A stretch of DNA of 64,000 nucleotides from an uncultured Woeseiaceae bacterium (lineage in GTDB: Bacteria > Pseudomonadota > Gammaproteobacteria > Steroidobacterales > Woeseiaceae), in the NCBI GenBank assembly GCA_947258565.1, contig CAMYJB010000003.1:124001-188000 (forward strand). The letters are read 5' to 3'. Positions within the stretch are counted from its first letter, which is position 1; each line of letters begins with the position of its first letter. A program made the position numbers and the translations under genes. Below are positions 51,559 to 58,816 of this stretch, piece after piece. Below the pieces are notes generated by a model that did not search any database, was not told where the DNA came from, and saw nothing but the letters and a program-made list of their open reading frames with translations.

Positions 51559-51933
51559 ATGAAGAACCTGATAAGAGCTGTAGCCGCCACCGTTATTCTT
51601 GCCGCGCCGGCATTCGGGCTCGCCTGCGAATATCCGGAACGTCCAACGCTGCCCGACGGCGGCACGGCGTCGAAGGAAGAGATGATTGCTGCGCAAGGCG
51701 ACGTTAAAGCATTCCTCGCGGCGGTGGACGAATACCTGAACTGTATCGAGCAGGAAGAAAAAGACGCTGTTGCGGCGATGGACAATCCCGACGAGGAGAC
51801 CATCAAGCGACGCGAAGAACTGCTGACGAAGCGGTTCGATGCGGCAAACGAAGAAAAATTCCTGTTTGGCGAAAAGTGGAACCAGCAGGTTCGCGATTAC
51901 AACGCCAAGAAATCCGGACAGAATTCGGAGTAG
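51559..51933 (+). CDS. Small secreted protein, unknown
   Basis: The 124-residue precursor has a clean signal peptide (NLIRAVAATVILAAPAFGLA) and a mature domain that starts CEYPERPTLPDGGTASKEEM, with a second Cys in DEYLNCIEQEEKD. It is otherwise charged and helical. It is probably periplasmic with one disulfide. I do not recognise the family with certainty. It is convergent with the DUF6231 gene, with three bases between the stops. Confidence 0.75.
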   Translation: MKNLIRAVAATVILAAPAFGLACEYPERPTLPDGGTASKEEMIAAQGDVKAFLAAVDEYLNCIEQEEKDAVAAMDNPDEETIKRREELLTKRFDAANEEKFLFGEKWNQQVRDYNAKKSGQNSE

Positions 51934-51936
51934 GCC

Positions 51937-52395
51937 CTACCAGCGGTATCTTCGAAAGTTTTCGGGGTTCGCCCAGTCGGTGGAATTATTCCATTCGCGT
52001 GGCTGATTGAATATGTCCGGATCGAACATGTAGCAGCGACCCCTGGCCGACGGGCGTTTAACCTCCAGGTAGCCGAGCGAGCGCAGGATATCCGGGCTCC
52101 ATCCTGATTCCGTATCGAGCAGCAAGACTTTTTCGCAGTGCACGTCTCGAAGGCGTGACAGGAGTTGCTCCGCTTTGCTGCGCGGCATGTACTCGAGCGG
52201 CGTCACGACGATTCCGAGCTGCGCTCTCAGGGGCCGGGGGAGGTCGCCCGGACCGGATAACGTCTCGTATGCGTCGACGGTGCCGAAGTCGGGCGAATCG
52301 GTCTCAGGCAGGCCAATCGTCACCGCGCTGATCTGGCGCGCGTCGATTCTCAGGTCGTCGAGTATTGACACGATGCTCGGCAGTGGCTCATTCAT
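51937..52395 (-). CDS. DUF6231 family protein
   Basis: The 152-residue soluble protein ends in the characteristic REWNNSTDWANPENFRRYRW region and contains a Rossmann-like half (QLGIVVTPLEYMPRSKAEQLLSRLRD, KVLLLDT). The family is typical of gammaproteobacteria and its role is unknown. It lies 3 bases after the second pspB-like gene, so it is probably the last gene of the psp operon. Confidence 0.78.
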   Translation of the reverse strand: MNEPLPSIVSILDDLRIDARQISAVTIGLPETDSPDFGTVDAYETLSGPGDLPRPLRAQLGIVVTPLEYMPRSKAEQLLSRLRDVHCEKVLLLDTESGWSPDILRSLGYLEVKRPSARGRCYMFDPDIFNQPREWNNSTDWANPENFRRYRW

Positions 52396-52398
52396 ACG

Positions 52399-52617
52399 TC
52401 AAAGCTTATTGATCTCCTCGCGAAGGTCAATCCTGTTTTCAGTGACGATCCTCTCCAGCACTTTGATCCGCTCTTCGAGGGCGTCCAGTTGCGCCTGCGT
52501 CTCGTCCGCATGCGCATCTTTTTCCTCCTTTCGGTGGCGGAGCTTCAGATACTGCTGCACGGTGTTCGCAGCGAGCACGATCGCGACGATACAGACCACA
52601 TAAAACATCGTGTTCAT
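52399..52617 (-). CDS. PspB-like envelope stress protein (second copy)
   Basis: The 72-residue protein has one N-terminal membrane helix (MFYVVCIVAIVLAANTV) and a cytoplasmic coiled coil (LDALEERIKVLERIVTENRIDLREEI), the PspB plan. AGGGGA precedes ATG 52617 at about 7 bases. It follows the second pspC gene and is clearly similar in layout to the copy at 53324. It probably binds PspA or PspC at the inner membrane during envelope stress. Confidence 0.8.
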   Translation of the reverse strand: MNTMFYVVCIVAIVLAANTVQQYLKLRHRKEEKDAHADETQAQLDALEERIKVLERIVTENRIDLREEINKL

Positions 52618-52643
52618 CAACACTTCCCCTGGTTCATGGTCGG

Positions 52644-53033
52644 TCAGTCTTTCAGCCGGTCAAACTCACGATCCAGCTGGTAGCGAGAGGACGTCACGTA
52701 CTTCTCGAGCCGCGCGAGACGCCTGTCCAGCGACTTGAACCGGCTGCGCACGTCGCTCATCGTCTGCGAGGGCGACGAACGCACCGCCCGGTGGAATTCG
52801 GGATCCACCGGACGCGGATTATCCTTCACCGAAATGCTGGGTGTCAGGAATACCAACGCAAGGTAGCCGAGCATCGTCAGCGGCATCGTAAAAAACGCGA
52901 TGACCGTTAGCAAGCGCGTCACGCACAGGTTGAAGCCGAAATAATCCGCTACTCCTGCGCAGACGCCGCCAAGCATCGCTTTGTCTGCGTTGCGGTAGAA
53001 GCGTCGCTCGTGCATGGAAGCCTGGCTGCTCAT
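52644..53033 (-). CDS. PspC-domain protein (second copy)
   Basis: The 129-residue protein carries a PspC domain (KAMLGGVCAGVADYFGFNLCVTRLLTVIAFF, residues 17-47), two hydrophobic segments and a C-terminal basic coiled region (FKSLDRRLARLEKYVTSSRYQLDREFDRL). It resembles E. coli PspC in length. Its ATG overlaps the stop of the first pspC-like gene by 4 bases. It is likely an inner-membrane stress sensor that recruits PspA. Confidence 0.88.
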   Translation of the reverse strand: MSSQASMHERRFYRNADKAMLGGVCAGVADYFGFNLCVTRLLTVIAFFTMPLTMLGYLALVFLTPSISVKDNPRPVDPEFHRAVRSSPSQTMSDVRSRFKSLDRRLARLEKYVTSSRYQLDREFDRLKD

Positions 53034-53323
53034 TGTTTTCTCCGATATTGTCTCCGCTCGCGTCGCCAGAACTCATACTCTGAGCGTGCACCCGAATAGA
53101 CCAGGGGCTTTTCGCGAATTAGCAAGGTCGCTGCAATGTAGACGGCTGCTGTCAGCCAGAAAAATACGAGCAGGCTGATCACCGCCAGGACACGCACGGC
53201 CCCGACCTGGAGATTGAAGCGATCGGCCAGCCCGGCGCAGACGCCGAATATCCAGCCGTTTTCCCGATCACGGTAGAAACCTCGGAATGGACCGTAGTCA
53301 GAATTCCAGGTGCCTTGCCTCAT
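53030..53323 (-). CDS. PspC-domain protein (first copy)
   Basis: The 97-residue protein contains a PspC domain (ENGWIFGVCAGLADRFNLQVGAVRVLAVISLLVFF) and a second helix (LTAAVYIAATLLI), with a short basic tail instead of the long coiled region of the other copy. It starts directly after the stop of the pspB-like gene and overlaps the next pspC by 4 bases. The two copies have diverged strongly. Confidence 0.85.
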   Translation of the reverse strand: MRQGTWNSDYGPFRGFYRDRENGWIFGVCAGLADRFNLQVGAVRVLAVISLLVFFWLTAAVYIAATLLIREKPLVYSGARSEYEFWRRERRQYRRKQ

Positions 53324-53548
53324 CTATTGTCTCCTGTGTGTCGTTGAATCGTCGTCGAGAATCCGCTCCAGCGTCTCGATTCGTTCCTCGAGCCGTTGTG
53401 AGAGGTTCCACAGTTCCTCGAGCATGCGCTCGTCATCGCCGGAGATTTCGCGCGTCTGCTTCCACTTCGTAATGAAGTAGAAGATGACGATCAGCGGCGC
53501 GAGGACCGTAAAAAAAAGAATGACTGCAAGTGTCATCAGCGCATTCAT
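53324..53548 (-). CDS. pspB: PspB-like envelope stress protein (first copy)
   Basis: The 74-residue protein has an N-terminal membrane helix (LAVILFFTVLAPLIVIFYFIT), then WKQTRE and a cytoplasmic coiled coil (RMLEELWNLSQRLEERIETLERIL), very close to the PspB pattern including its leucine-zipper-like part. It sits 6 bases after pspA, in the standard psp gene order. Confidence 0.88.
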   Translation of the reverse strand: MNALMTLAVILFFTVLAPLIVIFYFITKWKQTREISGDDERMLEELWNLSQRLEERIETLERILDDDSTTHRRQ

Positions 53549-53554
53549 TCCCGC

Positions 53555-54241
53555 TTACTCCGTATCCGCGGCTTGCCTGGCCTCACCCTGTATGCGGCGT
53601 TTCAGTTCGTCAAATTCCTTTTGTACGGACTCTTCCGCCTCCAGGCTTGCGAACTCGTGGTTCAGGTCTTTCGGCAGTCCCAGATCGTAGGCTTCTATAC
53701 GGCCCTCGACGTCGTCGATTCGCCGCGTGTATTGCTCGAAACGAACCATGGCGTCGTCGATCTTGTAGTCGTGGATCTTCTTGCGCGCGGCCAGCCGGCT
53801 GTTGGCTGTCTTGTGCCGTGCGAGCAGCGCCTTCTGTCGAGCCTTGGCATCCTGCAGCTTTGCTTCGAGCCGGCCGATGTCGTCGTTGAGCTTGGCGAGC
53901 CCTTCGTCGACGGCTGCATAGTCGGCCTTGACGCCGTCAGCCGCGGACTGCACCCGCGATTTCTCGACCAGCGCCGCTTTCGCCAGGTCTTCCCTGCCCT
54001 TGCGCAGGGCAAGCTCCGCTTTCTCTTCCCAGTCCTGCAATTCGGACTCGAGCGACTCCAGCTTGCGGTTCAGGTCTTTTTTGTCGGCAATCGATCGCGC
54101 GGCCGCGGAGCGAACCTCGACGAGTGTGTCCTCCATCTCCTGGATCATCAGCCGAACGATTTTCTCGGGATCCTCCGCCTTGTCCAGGATGGCGTTGATG
54201 TTGGAGTTCACGATGTCGCTGAATCTCGTGAAAATGCCCAT
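53555..54241 (-). CDS. pspA: Phage shock protein A
   Basis: The 228-residue all-helical PspA/IM30/ESCRT-III family protein begins MGIFTRFSDIVNSNINAILDKAEDPEKIVRLMIQEMED (amphipathic helix 0 and helix 1), followed by the long hairpin to about residue 140 and helices 4-5 at the end. It coats damaged inner membrane and, in the resting state, holds the activator PspF inactive. ATG 54241 is the family start; ten in-frame codons upstream are not needed. A sigma-54 promoter lies 40-55 bases upstream. It is the first gene of a six-gene operon. Confidence 0.95.
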   Translation of the reverse strand: MGIFTRFSDIVNSNINAILDKAEDPEKIVRLMIQEMEDTLVEVRSAAARSIADKKDLNRKLESLESELQDWEEKAELALRKGREDLAKAALVEKSRVQSAADGVKADYAAVDEGLAKLNDDIGRLEAKLQDAKARQKALLARHKTANSRLAARKKIHDYKIDDAMVRFEQYTRRIDDVEGRIEAYDLGLPKDLNHEFASLEAEESVQKEFDELKRRIQGEARQAADTE

Positions 54242-54280
54242 GATTTGTCCTCTTGATGGCGTGAATGTCATCTGAATTGT

Positions 54281-54296
54281 TGCAGTATCCGTGCCA
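54281..54296 (-). promoter_or_regulatory. Sigma-54 promoter of the psp operon
   Basis: On the minus strand TGGCACG, four bases GATA, then CTGCA matches the -24/-12 consensus TGGCACG-N4-TTGCA at all but one position, with GG and GC exactly spaced. It lies about 40 bases before the pspA ATG. The 130 bases between it and the divergent pspF are AT-rich and should contain the PspF enhancer sites and the pspF promoter. Confidence 0.88.
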
Positions 54297-54430
54297 GACC
54301 GCCTGCATGCTCTACAATCGACTGATTTATATCAATAAATTGGAAATCCCCGGGCCTTTTTCTGGCACCGCTGTCTGGTTATTTTTACTATTTAATCGCA
54401 TCTTTAACCAACATATGGCAAAATTGACCA

Positions 54431-55447
54431 ATGGCAGACGAACGCCCGGTACAACCCATCATCGGCGAAGCGCCCGTCTTCCTGGAGATGCTGGAGCACG
54501 TATCCCGCGCTGCGCCGCTGTCGAAGCCCGTGCTCGTCGTCGGCGAGCGCGGCACGGGCAAGGAACTCGTTGCCTCGCGGCTGCACTATCTTTCCCATCG
54601 ATGGGAGTCGAGCGTCGTCAAGGTCAATTGCGCCGCCCTGACGGAGACGATCCTGGAGTCCGAGCTCTTCGGTCACGAGGCAGGCGCGTTCACGGGGGCG
54701 GTCAGGACGCACGTCGGCCACTTCGAACGAGCCGACGGCGGCACCCTGATCCTCGACGAACTCGCGACGATCTCTCTGCGCATGCAGGAGAAGATTCTCA
54801 GGGTGATTGAATACGGGGAGATCCAGCGCGTTGGCGGCAGCGAGACCTTGCGGGTCGATGTGAGAATCGTCGGGTCGACGAACGCCGATCTGCGGCAGCT
54901 GGCCGCCGCAGGAAGTTTCCGTCAGGATCTCCTCGACAGGCTTGCGTTCGACGTCATTACCGTACCGCCACTGCGCGAGCGCGTCGAAGACATCCTGCCG
55001 CTCGCTTACGCGTTCGCGATCAACATGGCGAGCGAGCTGAAACGCGAACTGTTTGCCGGATTCGGCCCGCGCGCTTCCTCTTCACTATTGCAGTACGACT
55101 GGCCGGGCAACGTGCGCGAGCTCAAGAATACGGTCGAGCGATCAGTTTACCGTGAGCCGGACCCGGGTAAGCTCATTACGCGCATCGCATTCGATCCTTT
55201 TGATGCGCCGTTCCAGCCGCCGCCAATTGCCGCGGCATCGAAACCCGCGACCCGGCAAAAGCGCCCGCCATTGTTGCCGATGCGCCTGACGGAACGCCTC
55301 GAGGAGACAGAAAAGGAGTTCCTGCGAGCGGCGCTTGAAAAGTCCCGGTTCAACCAGACGATGGCGGCGGAATTACTCAACCTCAGCTATCACCAGTTCC
55401 GCGGCAAGCTGCGCAAATACGGCATTAGCGCTCAGCCAGAGCAATAG
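54431..55447 (+). CDS. pspF: Psp operon transcriptional activator, sigma-54 dependent
   Basis: The 338-residue enhancer-binding protein has no N-terminal receiver domain, as expected for PspF. The AAA+ domain has Walker A GERGTGKE, the sigma-54-contacting GAFTGA loop, Walker B TLILDEL and the arginine-finger region around LRQLAAAGSFRQDLLDRL. The C-terminal helix-turn-helix is around ALEKSRFNQTMAAELLNLSYHQFRGKL. It drives the divergent psp promoter and is inhibited by PspA binding to its AAA+ domain. The ATG is 190 bases from the pspA start. Confidence 0.94.
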   Translation: MADERPVQPIIGEAPVFLEMLEHVSRAAPLSKPVLVVGERGTGKELVASRLHYLSHRWESSVVKVNCAALTETILESELFGHEAGAFTGAVRTHVGHFERADGGTLILDELATISLRMQEKILRVIEYGEIQRVGGSETLRVDVRIVGSTNADLRQLAAAGSFRQDLLDRLAFDVITVPPLRERVEDILPLAYAFAINMASELKRELFAGFGPRASSSLLQYDWPGNVRELKNTVERSVYREPDPGKLITRIAFDPFDAPFQPPPIAAASKPATRQKRPPLLPMRLTERLEETEKEFLRAALEKSRFNQTMAAELLNLSYHQFRGKLRKYGISAQPEQ

Positions 55448-55471
55448 AAGCGGTCTCTCCAGTGGCCGTTT

Positions 55472-56389
55472 CTAGGAATCATCCCGATATCGGCGCACGT
55501 AGATTGCTGCGGTTGCGAACAATCCGCAAACCACGATGCCGGCCCATACGGACGGACTGAGGAGAAACTTGCCTATGTCGATATGGGCGAGCAGGCTGAC
55601 CGCCTCCTCATTGACTTTCATACGCTCTTCGTCGAAGAAATGCTCGATATCCATTTCACGGAACAACGGGATCATCTCGCCACGCCCGAATACGGCACTC
55701 GCAAACAGCTTCGACCTGAAGAAAATCCACTCAATGATGGGGATGATAATGAGGGGCATGAAGGCCATCAGCAGCGGCGACCGCTTGGTAAATGCCGACA
55801 CGAACAGGAACCAGCCGATGAGCGGTGACAGCCACACGGCGCTCGCGACGGTAACGATCAATGCTGCTGCCCAGCTATCGAACAGTGGCACGGATCCCCA
55901 GATCAGGTGCGCCGCGTTGCCACCCTTGATCGCGACCCAGGCGGTTGTGATTACCAGGTTCACGAGATGTGTAACGATAATCGCCGCAACCGTTACCAGC
56001 GGCAACACGAAAATCGCCGTTAGCAATTTCGATACGACGGTCTCGGCATCGGTGATCGGCAGGGACCGCCAGAAGAGGATGCTCTTGTCCTTACGCTCGG
56101 CGTACAGGCAATCGAGCGTGTAAAACGTCGTCAGGATCGCGAGTGCAAACAGGAACACCCAGGACGTGCCGAGGAAGAAGACCGTCAGCGCGACTCGCCG
56201 CTCAGCATCTCCGGCTATGTTCGATGCTCCGAACAGCGCCATGTTGACTTCTTTATCGAACGCGGAAACCGTTACCATCCCGGCCAGCGAGACCAGCGAA
56301 ACGATCACCGCGATCGCAATCGGAGTCACGTAGATCGAGCGATGCTCCCAGATCTCGCGCCTGATCAAAGCCAGTTGGTGTCCGATCAT
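55472..56389 (-). CDS. ABC-2 type transporter permease
   Basis: The 305-residue protein has six hydrophobic segments (first at about 20-43, last at 280-297), a large loop between helices 1 and 2, and conserved IREIWEHRS / YAERKDKSILFWRSLPITDAE features of ABC-2 permeases. Its ATG overlaps the stop of the ATPase gene by 4 bases. It forms an exporter with that ATPase; the substrate is unknown. It is the last gene of the GntR operon, whose regulator type (YtrA) is usually tied to envelope-stress or antibiotic-responsive ABC exporters. Confidence 0.88.
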   Translation of the reverse strand: MIGHQLALIRREIWEHRSIYVTPIAIAVIVSLVSLAGMVTVSAFDKEVNMALFGASNIAGDAERRVALTVFFLGTSWVFLFALAILTTFYTLDCLYAERKDKSILFWRSLPITDAETVVSKLLTAIFVLPLVTVAAIIVTHLVNLVITTAWVAIKGGNAAHLIWGSVPLFDSWAAALIVTVASAVWLSPLIGWFLFVSAFTKRSPLLMAFMPLIIIPIIEWIFFRSKLFASAVFGRGEMIPLFREMDIEHFFDEERMKVNEEAVSLLAHIDIGKFLLSPSVWAGIVVCGLFATAAIYVRRYRDDS

Positions 56390-57249
56390 GCTGCTGCTCC
56401 TTTGACCTTGGCGACGAACAGGTCCGCGACCGATGGCGTGTGCAGCTCGCCGAGCGTTTCCAGGCGCTCACGATCAGGCTTCTCGAACAGCATGACCCGC
56501 TTGCCGAAGACGTCACGTTCCGCGATCGGGCCAATACCGCGGGCCTGGTCCGCGTTATCGCCGGAGGTCAGGAGTTCCACGTAGTCCTGGACCAGGGAAT
56601 CCATGGAAGCATCCAGAATGATCCGCCCTTCGTTGATGAACATGATGTCGGTCAGAATATTCTCGATCTCCTCCACCTGGTGGGTCGTAACGAGGATGGT
56701 GCGCTCCTCGTCGAAATAATCCGACAGCAGGTTTGCGTAAAATTCCTTGCGAAAGATGATGTCGAGACCGAGCGTCGGCTCGTCGAGCACCAGCAAACGG
56801 GCATCGATGGCGGCGATGATCGCGAGGTGCAGCTGCGTGACCATGCCTTTCGAAAGCTCGCGAACCCTGGAGTCCCTGCGGGTGTTCACCTTGGTCTTCC
56901 CGAGCAGCGCCTCGGCCTTCTCGCGGGAAAAGTTGGGGTGCGTGGACTCGACGAACTCGAGCAGCTGTGACACCCGGATCCAACGCGGCAAGACGGCGAC
57001 GTCCGCGATGAAGCAAATGTCCTGCATGAGTTCCTTACGCTGCCGGAACGGATCCAGGCCGAGCACGGAGAGGTCGCCCTCACAATCGGTGAGCCCGAGC
57101 ACGGCTTTGAGCAAAGTCGTCTTGCCGGCACCGTTAGGGCCGATAAGGCCCATGATCCTGCCCTTTTCGATATCAAAGCTGACGTTGTCGACGGCACAGA
57201 CTTTGCCGAATCGCTTTGATACTCCGCGAGCGGTAACAAGGCTACTCAT
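56386..57249 (-). CDS. ABC transporter ATP-binding protein
   Basis: The 287-residue ATPase has Walker A GPNGAGKTT, Q-loop region, signature LSKGM (instead of LSGGQ), Walker B LLVLDEPTLGLD, and the H-loop LVTTHQVEEIE. The modified signature is common in YtrB-like ABC-2 ATPases. ATG 57249 lies inside the last codons of the GntR gene (8-base overlap), so translation is coupled. A 36-codon in-frame extension upstream overlaps the regulator and is not believed. Confidence 0.92.
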   Translation of the reverse strand: MSSLVTARGVSKRFGKVCAVDNVSFDIEKGRIMGLIGPNGAGKTTLLKAVLGLTDCEGDLSVLGLDPFRQRKELMQDICFIADVAVLPRWIRVSQLLEFVESTHPNFSREKAEALLGKTKVNTRRDSRVRELSKGMVTQLHLAIIAAIDARLLVLDEPTLGLDIIFRKEFYANLLSDYFDEERTILVTTHQVEEIENILTDIMFINEGRIILDASMDSLVQDYVELLTSGDNADQARGIGPIAERDVFGKRVMLFEKPDRERLETLGELHTPSVADLFVAKVKGAAA

Positions 57250-57625
57250 CGTCGCTCCCTTTTTCTGTCGATTCGGCAGACCGCGCCAGAAGCTCTCCGG
57301 CATCGAGTCCCAGCCGATCGATCGTCTCGAGCACCTTCGGCCATTCTTTTTCGACAAAGCGCCGACGTTCGTCCTTGGTTAACTGCTTGCGCGCTCCATC
57401 GGTAACAAACATGCCGCGGCCGCGTTTTTTCTCGACCAGGCCTTCGTCAACGAGTTCCTGGTACCCCTTCAGCACTGTGAGAGGGTTGAGCCGGTACTCA
57501 GCAGCCACGTTGCGAACCGATGGCAGGGCGTCACCATCGCCAAGCACGCCCTCGAGGATCATCTCGACCACACGATCGCGCAGCTGACGATAAATCGGTA
57601 AGTCTTCGCTCCACTTCGGATCCAT
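57242..57625 (-). CDS. GntR-family regulator, YtrA type
   Basis: The 127-residue protein consists of the GntR winged helix (IYRQLRDRVVEMILEGVLGDGDALPSVRNVAAEYRLNPLTVLKGYQELVDEGLVEKKRGRGMFV, residues 10-75) plus a short helical C-terminus of about 45 residues. That short tail is the mark of the YtrA subfamily, which controls adjacent ABC transporters as a dimer. It should repress its own operon through the palindrome at 57982-58003 and perhaps the RND operon at 10.6 kb. ATG 57625 has GAGAG a few bases ahead. Confidence 0.9.
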   Translation of the reverse strand: MDPKWSEDLPIYRQLRDRVVEMILEGVLGDGDALPSVRNVAAEYRLNPLTVLKGYQELVDEGLVEKKRGRGMFVTDGARKQLTKDERRRFVEKEWPKVLETIDRLGLDAGELLARSAESTEKGSDDE

Positions 57626-57678
57626 CAATCTCTCGCTGTGTACCGACCAATGGTCAAAGTGCGCGCCCCGCCCTGACG

Positions 57679-57712
57679 GCAAAAAGGCGCCGGCCCGCGG
57701 TCGCAGGCCGGC
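57679..57712 (-). terminator. Terminator-like hairpin inside the GntR/ABC operon
   Basis: On the minus strand GCGCCGGCC, a 10-base loop and GGCCGGCGC are followed by CTTTTT, a good intrinsic terminator. It lies between the 55-residue ORF and the GntR gene. No convincing promoter is visible between it and the GntR start, so it may limit how much transcript from the operator-controlled promoter reaches the regulator and transporter. Confidence 0.75.
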
Positions 57713-57780
57713 GCAACAACTCCGTCGCTACCTTACTCGCATTGGTGACGGAAAATGAATCACCTGGAAAAATCATTGCG

Positions 57781-57948
57781 CTAGCCATCGCCGCGCACCC
57801 GTACGGACTGGTAGGGAATTCGGTCGGACCGGTCGTCGGCGCCAATCGAAGCGGGACCTGCCTGGCCGGCGATCAAGGCAGTCGCCATGAGCAACATGAT
57901 CGTGATGCTCACGATTTCATTCAGGTACTGGGCCATATGCTTTTTCAT
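57781..57948 (-). CDS. Small membrane protein ahead of the GntR/ABC genes
   Basis: The 55-residue product has a basic start MKKHMAQYLNE, one hydrophobic helix (IVSITIMLLMATALIAG) and a polar tail ending QSVRVRGDG. GGGGAG stands 6 bases before ATG 57948. It is the first reading frame after the palindromic operator/promoter at 57982-58021. It could be a transporter accessory or stress peptide; I do not recognise it. Confidence 0.65.
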   Translation of the reverse strand: MKKHMAQYLNEIVSITIMLLMATALIAGQAGPASIGADDRSDRIPYQSVRVRGDG

Positions 57949-57981
57949 TGCCGGTCTCCCCAATCGGGTCTTACTGAACTA

Positions 57982-58003
57982 GTGTTATAGTTGACTATAA
58001 CAC
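57982..58003 (-). promoter_or_regulatory. Perfect palindromic operator and promoter of the GntR/ABC operon
   Basis: GTGTTATAGT, two bases TG, ACTATAACAC is a perfect 10+10 palindrome. On the minus strand it overlaps the -10 box TATAGT (57994-57999), with TTGTAT (58016-58021) 16 bases upstream as -35. The same site with three changes covers the -10 box of the RND operon at 10594-10615. A YtrA-type GntR dimer is the natural candidate to bind it. Confidence 0.8.
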
Positions 58004-58258
58004 CATTCTCGCAAAATACAAGCCTTGGCGCCGTGCAACTAACCCCGCCCGGGACGGGCAGCCGTTTATATACCCGGATATCGACAAAATGGACGCCAAA
58101 ACAATGGCTTGTACAATCTACGTGGTTCGGAAACGGGCTCCTGCTTTGCATTGGCGCGGATTGGCGGAGCGGTAACACGCATGGCCGTGATGTCCCGGCT
58201 GCTGCGCGGCGCGCCGCGCGCGCTTTCCCAATCGGCGAGCCTGGCCTATGCTCCGCGC

Positions 58259-58816
58259 ATGGAGCACAGACCCGAAGACAGCGCCCTCATGCTGCGCTAC
58301 CGAGATGGCGACGTGGCCGCGTTCGAGACGCTGTACCGCCGCCACAAGGACTCGCTGTTTCGCTACCTGCTCCGCCTGTGCCGGCAGCGAGCGGCCGCGG
58401 AAGACGTCTTCCAGGAAGCATGGGGCAAGATCATCAAGTCGCGCGACAACTACCGGCCCACCGCCAGGTTCACGACGTTTCTCTACCACGTGGCGCACAA
58501 TTGTTTTATCGATTACGTGCGCCGCAACAAGCGCCACGGCAATACCGCCGATATCGAGCCCGATACGCAGCCGGACGGCGCGGATTGCCCGGAGACGCTG
58601 GTCGAAAAAAGCCTCGCACGGCGCAGGCTGGACATCGCACTGCGATCGCTGCCGGACGAACAGCGCGACGTGTTCCTGCTGTACGAGGAAGCCGGGCTGA
58701 GCCTGGACGAAATCGCCACGGTTACGGACTGCAAGCGGGAAACGGCCAAGAGCCGACTGCGCTATGCGGTGCGGAAATTGCGTGCGGCACTCGACGAATC
58801 TCCGGAGGCACCATGA
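58259..58816 (+). CDS. ECF-type sigma-70 factor
   Basis: The 185-residue protein carries region 2 (ALMLRYRDGDVAAFETLYRRHKDSLFRYLLRLCRQRAAAEDVFQEAWGKII) and region 4 (ALRSLPDEQRDVFLLYEEAGLSLDEIATVTDCKRETAKSRLRYAVRKL). I use ATG 58259, which gives a family-like N-terminus; ATG 58181, with GGAG about 11 bases upstream, would add 26 Arg/Ala/Ser-rich residues and cannot be excluded. Its stop overlaps the start of the next gene (ATGA). This is a different ECF group from the one at 25.6 kb. Confidence 0.9.
   Translation: MEHRPEDSALMLRYRDGDVAAFETLYRRHKDSLFRYLLRLCRQRAAAEDVFQEAWGKIIKSRDNYRPTARFTTFLYHVAHNCFIDYVRRNKRHGNTADIEPDTQPDGADCPETLVEKSLARRRLDIALRSLPDEQRDVFLLYEEAGLSLDEIATVTDCKRETAKSRLRYAVRKLRAALDESPEAP

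Noticed and set aside
54361-54390. TGGCAC on the plus strand as a sigma-54 promoter for pspF
   Set aside because: There is no GC-containing -12 element at the right spacing; only the minus-strand site at 54281-54296 is complete.
57991-58812. Long in-frame extension upstream of the anti-sigma gene
   Set aside because: It runs antisense-like through the ECF gene in another frame. The ribosome-binding site and the ATGA overlap fix the start at 58813.
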